Source of the DNA: Amblyornis subalaris
Taxonomy: Eukaryota; Chordata; Aves; Passeriformes; Ptilonorhynchidae
Reading direction: 5' to 3'
DNA length: 64,000 nt
NCBI GenBank assembly: GCA_018881555.1
Contig: JACAXG010000053.1
Coordinates: 5,631,210 to 5,695,209 of the forward strand
Made by a program: the position numbers and the translations under genes. Shown piece by piece: positions 50,766 to 63,100 of the stretch; position 1 is the stretch's first letter; each line of letters opens with the position of its first letter. The notes below the pieces were generated by a model. That model had not been told where the DNA came from. It did no database searches and saw only the letters and a list, made by a program, of their open reading frames with translations.

Positions 50766-53154
50766 ATTCTGTTCAGGNTGACGCCCCAGGAGCCCCTATG
50801 TCACCAGAAGCTGTGAGGCAGGGGAGGGTCCCCCAGTGCCCGCACTGCTTCTCGTGTGCTTCACTTGAGCATTCCCTTCTGACCATGCTCGGGGCAGGGA
50901 GCCAGGTGAAGCTTTGCTTTTTGGTGTGATGACAGCANGGCTGTTCTTCTNTTGTGCTTTTAAAATTCATGACTGNTGTATTTATCTTTGTTTGTTTGCT
51001 TTTTCACATCTTCCATCGCTGTCTTGTGTGGGAGACTTAAATGCATCAGTGTGTTTGTCCCTCGCAGCTCTTCAAAATGGCAGGGAAACAGCCCAATCCC
51101 CGTTTACAAAGGGATCNTGGCCCCAGGAAGAGTCTGTTGGGATGGGAAAGGCCCTGAGGGACTGACAGCCACCTTCCTCCTCCTCACAGTCTGTGTGGTG
51201 CCCTGGAGAAAGGGCCATGCAGGCCTTGCCATGCCAGAACTTCTCCCGCCAGCCCTCCCAGGACTTGCTGCCCCTGGGCTCCATCCAGTTCTTATGAGTA
51301 AGGCACAGAGAGAGAGGAAAATAAAACCCCTCAGTGCAGNAAAGCCCTCAAGTCCTTAGTCAACACTGAAGTGAAGCCTACGTGGTTTGGTCAAAATCCA
51401 GCAGTACATCTGTGGAAGAGGTGGGAGCTGGATCCAGCCCTTTTCTGGCTTGGAAAGTAACCTGTAATTAGACTTGTCAGACTGTAAGACACCTAATATA
51501 TCCTTCTGCAATATTCTTTTTTCTCTTGGTGTAACTTTTTCTTGTATCGAGTGTGCTGTAATTCTGGGTTTTTCTCTTTATAGCAGTTAGTTTCTCGGCN
51601 TAGTCCCCGACCACAAATACTTTTGAGTGGAACATCTGGTTCTAATGTGTGCTCTAGAAATGTTACTTTCTGCAATATTCCNTTTTCCTCCCAAACAGTA
51701 TTTTTCCTCCTGTGTTTGCCCAGAGAAGCTTGTAAGCTGATCAATATCTGAAGCAGCAAAGGATCCATTTGAGAACAAAGGCTCCAAAAGCCACATAAAC
51801 AGTTTCCCAGAACTGGAGGCAGTTGCAGGAGAGGCAGTTTGCAGACCAGCCATGCACATGGGAACTCTGTGGGGCTGCCTTCCTCATCTTTCTCCATGCT
51901 GCCTTTCCCCACTGCTCCTNCCACTTACCACAACAGCAGAGGCAATCTGAGCTTGTTTCCATGCTGGTGATCCCATCTAAATTTTTGGGTTTTGGTTCTC
52001 CTTCACTTCTAGCCAAACCCATTCAAATGCTCAGAGGAGGAAATACTTCTGTTGCCNGGTTCCTTCTGTTGTTTCTCACTGTCATTACTGCTGCTTTTTC
52101 AGCTGCATTATGTGAGTAAACAAACCTTCACCTACATAAAGGGGGAGCACTGCCCTGCACAAAACAGGCTGTGTAGTCAGTAAAGCAGAGGTACAGGATG
52201 AAGCAGCAATGTTTAATATACTTTCAGGCATGGGAAACATGAAAAGGCTGCTGAGCTCCNGAGAAAACTCTGCTGCTCTTCTGGTATGTTTGCAATACAG
52301 ATGATGTAAATAATATATAACTCCTGGAAGGAGTGTAGGAATATATAAAGTTTTATGTAGGAGAGCACTGCACGCATGTGGGAGATTCAGATGCATCTAC
52401 AAATCACGGGCTGGATGCCAAGCTCTGTGTGCCCACTGTAAACGAGGCTTGGGGACTGAATTACTTAAGTAATTNAAGTCGATTGTGACTCACATGCTGA
52501 AAGGGTAAATTGCGCACTGCCACAATCCACCAAGTTATTTAATTTTGGAAAACCAAAGCTCCTCAGTGACGGGGGAGGAGGATTTATTATTACATTATTT
52601 TATCTCTGCGAGCCAAACTGTAGGCAAACACGATCATGGTTTTTAAGAGTTTGCCTGAGCAGGGTTGTGTTTCTGGCCAGCCACCTCATCATTACCATAA
52701 GGCATGGAGAAATAGAGCATGATTCAAACATTTCAAAAAATGCAGCTTAACCATTTTAAATCCTTCAGGGCTTTTGCTGTAGGTGAACAAGGCTATGCAA
52801 GCTTTGAGGAGGCCGCAGTTCAGATGTGCTGCCTCTGCTGAGGTGCTCCCACCCACTCCAGGGTGGGCACAGGAGCCCCAGATGGAGGAGGTCTCAGCTT
52901 CAGCCTTCAAGAAGCTGAGGCTGGAACCCCACTCAGCCCCCAAGAGCCTGCCTCATACAGATTTCTGTGTCCTGGAAACCTATTANTTTACTTTCTGAAG
53001 CTGGAGACTTGCTTTTCCAACTCTGTTCCTTGGGGCACACATGGGATTCAGCTGCCCTGTCTCTTTGCACAGCCCCTGTCCCGGATCCTCTTTCTTCATT
53101 AAAAAACAGAAGGTAGAAAAGACGGTAGGTCCAGCTCAGCTCTTGCTTCCCATT
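50766..53154. other. Single-copy sequence rich in N positions
   Basis: No gene recognised. N bases are unusually frequent here: more than a dozen between 50684 and 52475. A 16-bp perfect palindrome is at 52459-52474. Confidence 0.5.
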
Positions 53155-53249
53155 CCAGTGGAAGATGTCCCTGCCCACAGCAGGGAAGTTGGAACTGGAT
53201 GATCCTTAATGTCTCTTTCAACCCAGCCCGTCCTATGATTCTATGATTC
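53155..53249 (+). mobile_element. CR1 LINE 3' tip (sense)
   Basis: The segment reads as the last about 95 bp of an avian CR1: 'gtggaagatgtccctgccca', 'gttggaactggatgatcctt', 'tctctttcaacccagcc', and a terminal double octamer 'ctatgattctatgattc'. It is severely truncated at the 5' end. The intact octamer repeat suggests a moderately young insertion. Confidence 0.9.
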
Positions 53250-53622
53250 CCAATTCCTCCTTTTCATAGTGTTCCTCCCTCCTCTCGACCCAGACAAAAT
53301 GCCCAATGTCTTTTTCAGTGTTACAATCTGCAGCTACTCTTTTTTTCCTCTGCTCATCCATCCATTTAATGCTTANCATAACCATGAATGTTTGCCATAT
53401 GGGCCTGTCTCTTGATATTTTAATCTGCCCTGAGTTTTGGGTCAGTCATAAGCAATAAGAACAATTATAAAAAAATTTGTCACACTTGAAATGAAACAGA
53501 ATTATTTATTTTATTCCTCCAAGGCCATATGCCTAATATAGCTTCTTGGACACCTGAGAAAATGCTTACATTGAGATTTTCTTCTGACTCTGTTGAAGTG
53601 ATGCCAATAGGACAGAGATTCC
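53250..53622. other. Short non-coding spacer between two transposon remnants
   Basis: AT-rich spacer, no feature recognised. Confidence 0.5.
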
Positions 53623-53701
53623 TGTTATGATCCAGTTATTAAGAGATGCCTCTGCCTGAATCAAGGTGCAGATGAGACCATATGCCCACGCCAATAATAG
53701 N

Positions 53702-53710
53702 GATTTTATT
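53702..53710 (-). terminator. Polyadenylation signal of the solo LTR
   Basis: An AATAAA hexamer in the context AATAAAATC on the minus strand, downstream of the TATA box and before the U5-like segment. One N adjoins it at 53701. Confidence 0.5.
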
Positions 53711-53900
53711 TAACAGTAAATATGAGGTAGAGAGAGAGAAAGAAATAGGAAAGAANTGAGTGGGGGAGAAAAAGGATGAGAGAGAGACAGATTAAGTAGA
53801 AAGATATCATCACCCTGTGAATCCCGTGGTGTCCCACTGGTCCTTCTTCACCCTGGTCTTCGGTGATGGGGGTCCNGGAGTAATTCTTCTGGGGTATCAC

Positions 53901-53907
53901 CTTTATA
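53901..53907 (-). promoter_or_regulatory. TATA box of the solo LTR
   Basis: TATAAAG on the minus strand, placed upstream of the LTR polyadenylation signal as expected for a U3 promoter. Any activity would read leftwards towards 53.2 kb. Confidence 0.5.
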
Positions 53908-54191
53908 CTGTCAAAATTCCGGGTATCCACAGGGTGTAGGTACCATTCTCACAACTTGGGGTGGCATGGTGTAAGCAGTTGTTTTCTTTCCTACAGTTTG
54001 CCATAGTGGAAATTTTTGTCCAGATGCAGTAACTGGGAGGTTACCCAGATTTGCCTCACCAGGCCTGGAATTAGTGCCCTCTTGTTGCAAATTCCTTCCT
54101 TCTGTGCTTATCTCAAATTCTCTCTGTGGTGGCTTGTCTTATGGCAAGTCCCTTCTGTGGCCTTGACAGATTTTTGAGACAGGCCTTAAGT

Positions 54192-57100
54192 ATTCCTTAA
54201 GTCCTTACAAGTCCCTNTGTAATCATTTGCATGTTGTTCATGCCATTCAGCACATGGTAAATACAATGAAATGGATGAAAATTACTTGTGTTGCTGGAGG
54301 TCAATAGAAATTTCAATAATTTTACAAAACACGTCTGGAAAAACAGCTGGCAGGGACAGTGGCACCAGAGAGACCTCGGCCCCTTTGCACAGCAGCCAGC
54401 AGCCTCTTTGAAACCTCCCTAGAAATATCTCAGCTTGAAGCCTGGTCTTTGGTGGTTGCAGCATAGGCATTCCACACAGCTCTGGAGCAAAACTGCTGCT
54501 GAGTGCTTCCCCCAGCAGCTCCAGGAACTCAGCGGCTGGGGGAAGAGCCTCCACTGTGATGGAAAAAACAAGGGGAAATGGCTGAGAGAGCTCTGAAGGA
54601 GCAAGGATGCCACATTTTGGTGTTTCCTGAGGCTGCATGACCGTCGATATCAATAATCCAACAGACAGGTACAAAGCAGGCACTGACTTCATCTGCTGCT
54701 TTTCTTTTTCAGGTGATCACAGCCCTGGGTCACCCACCCCCTTAGTGCAGCTGAGTGGTGCTAATGGGATCTGCCCTGGGGTTCCTGCACAGCAGGGAAA
54801 CCCCACAAGGAGTGGGCTGCTGCCAGCACCTGCCCAGGGAATGCTTCTCAGGAGTCAGAAGGATCANGTTAGAAACTGAAGCAGTTTATTCACTGTCTTT
54901 AGGAAGAAANGCTTCCACAGATGTCCTTGATTGTTAAAACTGTTCTTTGATCTGAAAAGAAAAATCTCATTTCATAGGAATAGTGATTTCTGGAAAAGGT
55001 ATTTTGAACTCGTTTAGGCACAGCCAGCAAANCTTAATTATAGACGAACACTGACTTTAGCACTTTTTTAGTCGTATTTTACCGCTCTGGAAANGTGGTG
55101 GGCCTGAGTCAGCAGCAGGCACAGCTGACTCCAGCCCAGGGAGGAGGCTGGGCAGAGCAGCCTCCAGATGTTGTGCACTATTTTCTTTTCAGTGGCCTTT
55201 TACAACCCTCTTAGAGAAGTAGGTGATACACAGATTCAGAGTATTTTTTTTTCTGAAGGGAGAATCTAAATAACAAAAATGACTAGGAAGAGTACAATTT
55301 CTGCAGGTCTGACTCAACAGCATCTGCTTCACTGAAAGNACTGGGAGATTGTTGAAATAAGGCAGGTGTCCAGGTTTCATTGAGGAAAATATTTTAAGCT
55401 GTTTTCATGAGGAGGACTGTCTGGAACAGCAAAGTTGGCTTATTTTGAGGGAAACGGCACAAATCAAAACAAACACAAAGAAGGAAGGAAGCGTGATTTT
55501 TTTTTTTTATCAGCTTTTAACTCTCTCTCNTTTTGAGCAGATTAGAAGGTTGTTGTTTTGGACACGTACCTAAAAGACTGACATTTTGGAAGGAAAGGGA
55601 GTGAAAGAAAGAAGGAAACCTGCCCCTTGGGTACAGAAACAGGAGTTTACCACGCTTTGGAGGGGTGGAAGGGAATTTGTCTCTGCAGACCCTCTCCAAA
55701 ACACAATGTACGCATGCTATATCCACATGCTCTTAAAACACTAGAGGTCCATATATTTTTGACAAAAGTTCAGTTATTTTACCTGTCATTCTGATTTATG
55801 TTTCTTAGAAAACACAGAGCTGCAGTTGGGAGAAAAGAGAAAAGCCATATGGCAGAGTTTTGCCAAACAAACAAACACATACAATATAGATGCCAAGCAG
55901 CTTTTATACAAACAAAAGGAGCAGAAAAACAGCCTTGTCTCCCTTTGATGCATCTACAAGCTTCCACGAAAATAAATGCACCTGGCTTTTAACCCCCCCT
56001 GCAATCCTTCTGGAGAGGCCAGCTCTCTTACCACGTGTGTCCAAAGTATTTCCTAATGCATCCAGGTTTTAATAAGATCTCAGTTTACAGAAATAAATAT
56101 GTATAACCCTGCGAATAACTCTGGACCTGGCGTTAATTTAAAGTGTTATCACATACTGGGCATAGCTGAAATACTGTGGGATGGAAAGCAGCTGTCTGGG
56201 CAGGGACGGCCATGCCTCAGGAACGGTCCTTTGTGGAGTTAATCAGGACTGAGACCCCACGTCTTGCTCATGCAGCACCTGCTGTTACCTCAGCCCCGTG
56301 GTGGCAACTCTGGAGCAACCCTTCCTCACACAAGCAGGACCTTGCTCATTTTGGGTCTGCTGGGTGGTGGATATGGGGAGGCTCCTCAAGAACCTGCGAT
56401 TACAGCAAAAGTTACTTATTTAAGGTGATAGCTGTCATGTAATTTTAAAAGCCCTAGAGCACCACCTCCGTGTCTTTTTCAAAAAGCGGGGAAAGAAATA
56501 AAATTCTCTAGCTTTTGGCAGAGAGGGAGAAACTCCCATGTGCACTCCCACTNACTCTCACGCACCCAGACACGCCGCTGGGCACCGCAGGCAGCACGGG
56601 AGCAGCTGAAACGGGACTGCCAGATCCTCGGGGAAGCACTGTCTGGAGGAGAACAAAAGGACAACTGGGATTGGGAAGAGAAGGAGCAGAACTGGTGCTG
56701 AGAGCAGAGAAGTCAGCAAAACCAGAGGTTTGAAGGAANTGGCTGGAAGGATGGAACAACAGAGACGTGCAAGGGGCCAGGGACTGAGAGCAGCCAGGAA
56801 GGTGTCTGGGGCTGCCTCTAGTCATTCCTAAATTCCTCTGCTTCCATGTTCCCCTGTGCCAGAGAAGGTCTGTGAATGGCTTACCAAAATGGTTTTCTTA
56901 GTCCTCTCTAAAACATAAATATTGAAGAAAACAACATTTTCTGTCCCTGTGGGCCACCCTCGGTTCCCGGAGGCAGAGCTCTGTCCTGAGGATGGCTCTG
57001 GGTGCTCCACACTCCATGTTTGTTGAAACAACTCCCCATGCTGGAACTGATGTATATTTAAAACNGGAGATGGCAGGTTTCTTGCTCCCCATCCCTGTTT

Positions 57101-59934
57101 TTTGCCCTCCACAAAGATGCAGGATTTTCAAGCTTCACAGATAGACTTCTCCAGGTCTGGAAATGCGAGCACCTGAACTCAGCTGCTGGTCCTGCCACAG
57201 GACAAACCTGGTCCCTTGTCTGCCAGAGCACTTGGCCAAGTACAAGAGCACCAGGCCTCAACGTGGCTGTGCATGTTTTCACTGATGTCTCGTGAACATC
57301 TGCTACAAAAAGGAACTGCAAAGGAGATGGGTTATCTATATGTTCATCCATGATAAAATTAGTAACTTAATGAGAATTTACCATGGATGCGGTAGGTCTT
57401 ATTCCACACAGGAGAACTTGGGTTAATTGATTGTGTTAATCACATCCTCCCCTACTCATCTTAATCCCTACATTTAATTTTATTTGGGTTGCGCGGTTCC
57501 CTTGAGGAGCTGTGCTCGATCTGAGCGCAGTCAGACTCAGTTAAGTTTCTTGACAGGCCAAGAGGAGGGGAAGAATGCACTGAGGATACAGCTCAATGCA
57601 AAGCAGGAAGGACAGGAGGGAGAAAAATGAAAAGAATTTCAGATGCAAAATTCAAAGCATAAGTCCCAGGGCTTACCATTCTTATCATTATAAAATTACT
57701 AAGTGGACATGACTGTTTTAGGAAGGAAAAGAGACAGGAGCAAGCTCTTTCTCACTGAGGGGTGTGAGGCAGCACTACCTGCTCCCACACTGCTGTTTTC
57801 TTCTCCCAGGGAGTCCTTGCCCCTGTAGCCAAACGAGGGCAGCCAGGGCTCAGTGGACCTGAACCATTCACAGGTGCTGTGTGGCAGAGTCCTGGACATG
57901 AACCTAAACCATCCCAGAGGGTGCACTAAGGTGCAAACGCTATGGACACTCACAGGGGGTGTTTGAGCCCAGGCCTGGTTTGGTTTCCCAGTGTGGATGA
58001 AGCTTGTGGGTCTCCAATCTGCAGGCAGTACGCTTCTGTTTGGTGAAGTCTCTGTGCTTAAGGATGCAGTGAGGAGAGGCAGCTCAGTGGGAATTTCAGG
58101 TCCATCTTTGAAATTTATCGCTTTTACAACTTCAATTCAGATTCTTAATGTTACTCCAACATAGGTTTTTGTGATATAATTTCCCTTAGCCTCAATTAGG
58201 AGTTGAGTGACATTAGCCCAGTAAAATCCTGAAGGAACAAAAAAACCCCACCTAGTCATTTTCTTCATAATTTTTTGTAAGTGAGGTAGTTAGCAGGGAT
58301 TTAGAGTAGGTAATGTTACCCTTGACAATAAATCGGCAATCATTTGTGATGAGGAAAATAGACATTCAAGCTGGGCAGAGAACAGCTGAAGTAGAACCTC
58401 AAGAGATTATAAAAGAAACCTGCTGATGTGCAGGTTTCTGACTTCCTGGTGTCAGCATTAAGCGACACTATTCAGGTTAAACAAACCTTTTTTCTGTGTG
58501 AATAGAGCTTTTTTTTTACTTGGTGAGCAAGGCATGAGAATTTGAGTAGAGAGATACAAAGCCATCAGCATGCTTGAATATCAGCCACCCCCAGCCCCCA
58601 GGTCTAGCCGGTGGCAGGAATGAATCAATTTATAGTGCAGTTATAAAGGCACAAAACATAGAATATATAGACCAAGCACACATTATTGCCGCAGACAAAC
58701 AGGTGGTAAAAAAAGCAACAGCCTAAGGAAGTGCTAATCCCAGCCATCCCCCCGGGATCTGGAATCCAAACAAGGGTGGTACAGGTGCTAAGGGAGGTGT
58801 GGTCGCAAGAGGCCAAGCAGCATCCCGAGGGCTCAGACAAGAGAGAAGACTTCANACCATGTAAATAATTTTTTAAGCCACAGAGATCTTTATATGCACA
58901 CGACTCCGGTGGAAATCCCCTTGCAGGAGCTTCAGGGAACAGTCCTGTTTGATTTCTTGCCACCAAACCCCAGGAGCAGCCCAGAGANAAACAGACTCTG
59001 ACACTGCTCGGCAGCCTGGCCGCTCTGTTGTCCCTGTCAGGCACAGGATCCCTCTCACACCCTCCCATGGAGGGGGATGCTCCAGCCCAGCTGCCCCTGG
59101 ACTCACCAGCTGGACAGGTTTGCCGCAGGTGCCCTGTGCTCTCATCCCACAGAGAATTCCACTTNGGAAGCCACTGTAGAGCTACACTTGCTCTCTTCAG
59201 AGGTACACAAGGCCAATGTACTCAACATACTTTGCAACAGATCTTAGAAACTCAACAATTTTCAACTTTAGCAAGGTTGCCTTTATTGATGATGCATTTA
59301 CCCTTGTTCTCTCCAGGCAAGTCTATTAANTGATAACACTTAATCCTTGACCTGTTCATAGATAAGCAGGCTGGTACCAGGTCTAGTCTCTCTAGCATAA
59401 ATTATAGCACAATACAAGAAATTCCTAAGGATCTGAGCAGTTTATATAATCCCAGTGGAATTAATAAATATGCTTCAAGATATTCCTTGTGTTGTAGCAG
59501 ATTAATTTGTTTTTATTAATGTATCACATCTTTGAGTGTTGTAATCTCATCCTAGCTCCAGGAAGTTGCTGTGATCCCTGCTCCAAAGCTCTTAAAATGT
59601 TATGTTAGTCACAAGTCTATTGCTGAGATTAAAGAACTAAGAGAGTAAGGGGCACAACATGAGTGTGGTGAAGAGGCAGGTTACAGCTACAAGCCTGCTT
59701 GTTTTTCCGGGGAAATCACAGTTGCATCATAAGATTTACAATCTTTTTTTTTTCACCTGCTAACATTAGATTAGAAGACACTCCCATGCTGGCATGCAAC
59801 ATGTGAACTCCAAAGGGAAAGTGTCTTGAGTAAGGAGAGAGTGATGAGAGTTTTCCAAGAGACGTGCCCATCCCATGAGCACCCTAGGCACTCTTTTTTG
59901 AAGTAGATCTTTACACATTTCATCTATTTTAGGA
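54192..59934. other. Single-copy non-coding block
   Basis: No gene recognised. It contains a minus-strand ATG-started ORF (54282-54692) and a forward acceptor-like segment at 54713, both considered under findings or rejections. There is a modest CpG cluster around 56558-56632 and a perfect 10-bp hairpin at 58414-58439. Confidence 0.5.
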
Positions 59935-60122
59935 ACACTGGAGCACTTGCCATCTTCTCACAGGCTGCCCAGGGAAGTGGCTGAGTCACCATCCCTGGAG
60001 GTCTTAAAAAAACCATGTAGATGTGTCATTAGGGACACAGTTTAGTGGTGGACANGGCAATGTTGGGTTCATAGTCGGACTTGACAATCTCAGAGGCCTT
60101 CTCCGTGATTCTATGATTCTCT
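59935..60122 (+). mobile_element. CR1 LINE 3'-end fragment (sense)
   Basis: The segment includes 'caggctgcccagggaagtgg', 'tcaccatccctggaggtctt', 'catgtagatgtgtcattagg', 'gacacagtttagtggtgga' and 'gttgggttcatagtcggact', ending in 'gtgattctatgattctct'. This is the usual order in the last 200 bp of avian CR1. The left edge is diffuse. One N interrupts it at 60055. Confidence 0.92.
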
Positions 60123-63100
60123 AGGCCATGACTTGGAGTGAGAGACAAACAGCAGTGTTCCTCAATGTGGTACCTTACCCTCCACTGCTCCTGCAGATCC
60201 CTGGGACAGCAATCCCTGCTGCCTTCCCAGCCTGGGGCCACACTCACCACCAGTCCTTGCACTGGCAGGAAGCAGGAGATCAGGTCATTCCCCCAGATCT
60301 GTTCAGGGCATCTCTGGTAGTGGTGCAGCTTCTTGCTCTGGGCTGTACCNGTCTCCAGTGCACATTCTTCCTACAAAAGACAGTGGATGAGGAACTATTC
60401 ATCATTTTAAATGCTTTGTTTATGGGTTTCCTCAGCATCTCACTTTGTGCAGTGAATTTTGGCTACTGCTCAGAGCTGACCTACAGTTCATGCCTGTGTT
60501 GTGAAGAGGTCTAGGGATGGTCAAGGCTCTCCATTCATGGCCTTTACTAAAATTCAAACCACTGCTTTGCTAAAACGGCTTTGGCAATAATGGGGTTAGT
60601 TTGAGGAAGAGTGGGAAAGGGAGGCTGGAAGTCTGGCAAACTGAAAGGAGCATATTTTGGGAAAGTCAGAAGAAAATAAAAGACACATTTTTCTGGATCT
60701 TCTTTCTGAGTTTCTGGCTTCTGAAAAGCAGTCTGTTAATTCCATGAAAAAATGCAAGAAGAGAGGGAAGTTCTGACTAATCCTAGGGTTGAATGTGGGT
60801 ATGTTGGCCGTTTGCAATAAAACACCTCGTCTCCTTCCCTCCCTGCCTCCCCTCTATCCTCCCTTTCCCCCTCTCCCTCAATCCTGGGTACTGATATCCC
60901 CATAGTTTTTGTGACTGTGCAAATTCTTGTCCAGCAACAGTTTCAAACAAACCCAACCAGATCACACAGTAATATTAAAACAGCAGCCTCTGAATTTTAG
61001 CTGAGCTGATTAAAAGAAAATAAGTTAAAAAGTACTTTAAAAGCATTAGCGGATTCAGCCTAGCCAACAACACAACAAACAGCATTTTTATTTACTTAGT
61101 CTTTCTTTTTTTTTAATGATTTTTCCATCAAAATGGTTGCTAATTTAAAGCAGGAAATTCACCAGCTATGTCAGTACAATTTGCATCAATTAGTAACCCA
61201 GAGGTTGGTGCAATTCTATTTTGATCATGCAAAAAAGCAATAGCCTCGGGGTCTCTCTAAAGAGGGACTAACTCACAGCCAGAGTGCACTGCTGAGAACA
61301 CCTCACAGGTGACACATCTGCACAGGCCACAGAGTGCTCCTTCTCCCCAAGGAGAAAGGTACAAAGATATCTGAATGAGTGAATTTGTTTGGGGTCTTTT
61401 GGGGGGGAGAGGAAGTGTTTATTTTGTTATTTTAATAGCAACCTAAGAGGCATTTAATTTAAAAATTAAATTCTTGTCTAAAATATAACAGGGAGAAGGA
61501 CAGAAGAAGATAAATAGTAATCAAGTTTAAGCAAACATTACAATTATCAATTTTCCCGCCTAACATTTCCCCAGTTACAACTGCAGACGTTATTCTGATG
61601 AAGACACAGTAGCATCTACTGAAAGCAAATNTCAGGATTGTGAGAGGGACTGTTTGCAGCTCATGGGAGGAGAGAAAGCAGGGTGCATCTCCTCATTCCT
61701 TGGGAACATCCTGCCTTTCTCTTGGTTATTTGCCACGTGGAGGAAGAACTAGCAGTTTTTTACTGCAGACATGACTGCAATTTCGGTTTGGATTTGTATT
61801 ACCTGGAAATCAAACTGGAGCCGCCAAAGGGCAGGAGGGCCCATACGGCAGCTCTCTGGAGTCTCAGTGGCTACAGTGTGTCTGTCTACACGGAAAATAT
61901 TTTTTAAAACATGCTTGCTATGAGCAGTAAATGGCAACATGGGCTGTCTGCCAATAACCTCAAATCTGTAGTGAGAAATAATTCAGTCTGCTTGCAAGCT
62001 GAGTTCTAGTCTTCCTCTCCTGTATAGACTGTCGATTTCTCTGTGATTTACTAAGAGGAGGTACAAAACATATTTTATTAAGGCAATATCTTCCTCTCTA
62101 ATCATGGTTCTTAAAGCAAAACACCAACATTTTACTTCCTGGCTCCCCAGCACCTTTCAGGCTTACTTTTAAACTTGATACACTGTGGTGTACAAGTCTT
62201 TGCTCTGGTGTTAGCTTTCAGCAGGAGTTGTCTGTAGATTTAGCTGCTGCTCTCCATATTTCATCAAGTAGCTTGAAACAAATTCATTACCAGAAGGCTG
62301 GTGCGTGTCTCTGATGCATTTTTCCAGCTTATCTAAATTGCTGAAATAATGGAGCAACGAGCACTTGAAAGTGGGAGTCCTCAAGTACCAGCCAAGTTTC
62401 AGCTGGCTGGTGAGTGGAGATGCAAGTGACATTTGCCACTACCCACGTAACAGAGGTGACAGAACAGCTCCTCAAGAGAGCCCTCGCTGTTCTCACCAAA
62501 AACAAACATGGAACCACTGAAGTCAGGCATGGGAGACGTTTCATAACCTGTTGAAACCATGCCATGTGTGAGTTTACAAACCTGTGGTCTGAAACACTTT
62601 CGAGTGTCGCTTCTGACTCCGTGTGGAGCAGAGGCTTGGAGGCTGCAAGTTTGAGATGCATGGAATGGTGATGTGGCATCATGGCGTGATGGAAAGATGA
62701 GCCTCAAAGGAGCTCTAGAGTTGCCCAATTCAGCATTTAGCATGGGAAATGAATAAATGACTAACCTGTGCANATGTTAAAGATTTCCATTGCTAAAAAA
62801 TCAGTGCTGGCATGCCACGTGTCCTTGGACTCAGCAATGAATGTTTTGAAGCCTGGGACCAGGATTTGGTCAGACAAATTAGGAACTTGCCCTCCACTCT
62901 CCTCCTGTTAATCCCTACCGTTAATTGTCTCTAATCACACCCTTTGTACACAACATGACAGTGACTTCCACGTGTTTGCACAAAGTGCAGCTTTCAGGTG
63001 TAAGGACTGGGCATGACGTGGGTGGTTAGGCCGACTTGACCGTGGGCTGCTGCTGAAACGAGCGGCCCCATTCCCCTTCCCGTTGTCCACAGAGACCTCT

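Larger units (their letters stand above)
53623..54191 (-). mobile_element. Solo LTR of an avian endogenous retrovirus (ERVL-like)
   Basis: On the minus strand the segment has the architecture of an LTR. A TATAAAG box (plus 53901-53907) is followed about 200 bp downstream by a polyadenylation signal AATAAA in the context AATAAAATC (plus 53702-53710), and a pyrimidine-rich stretch lies between them. The minus-strand 3' end is TAACA, as expected for a CA terminus. ATTCC occurs immediately outside both proposed ends (53618-53622 and 54192-54196), consistent with a 5-bp target duplication, although the opposite terminus does not read TG and may be mutated or misplaced. No internal retroviral genes flank it, so it is a solo LTR left by recombination. 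The ERVL assignment is inferred from duplication length and general appearance. Confidence 0.65.

Noticed and set aside
54713..54879. Forward segment after a TTTCTTTTTCAG acceptor, open for 54 codons
   Set aside because: The acceptor is attractive, but the peptide is low-information (Gly/Pro/Ser-rich), has an N codon and has no partner exon. It is kept only as a note.
61452..61471. AT-rich inverted repeat near 61.46 kb
   Set aside because: It is composed only of A and T in an AT-rich setting, where such palindromes are common by chance.
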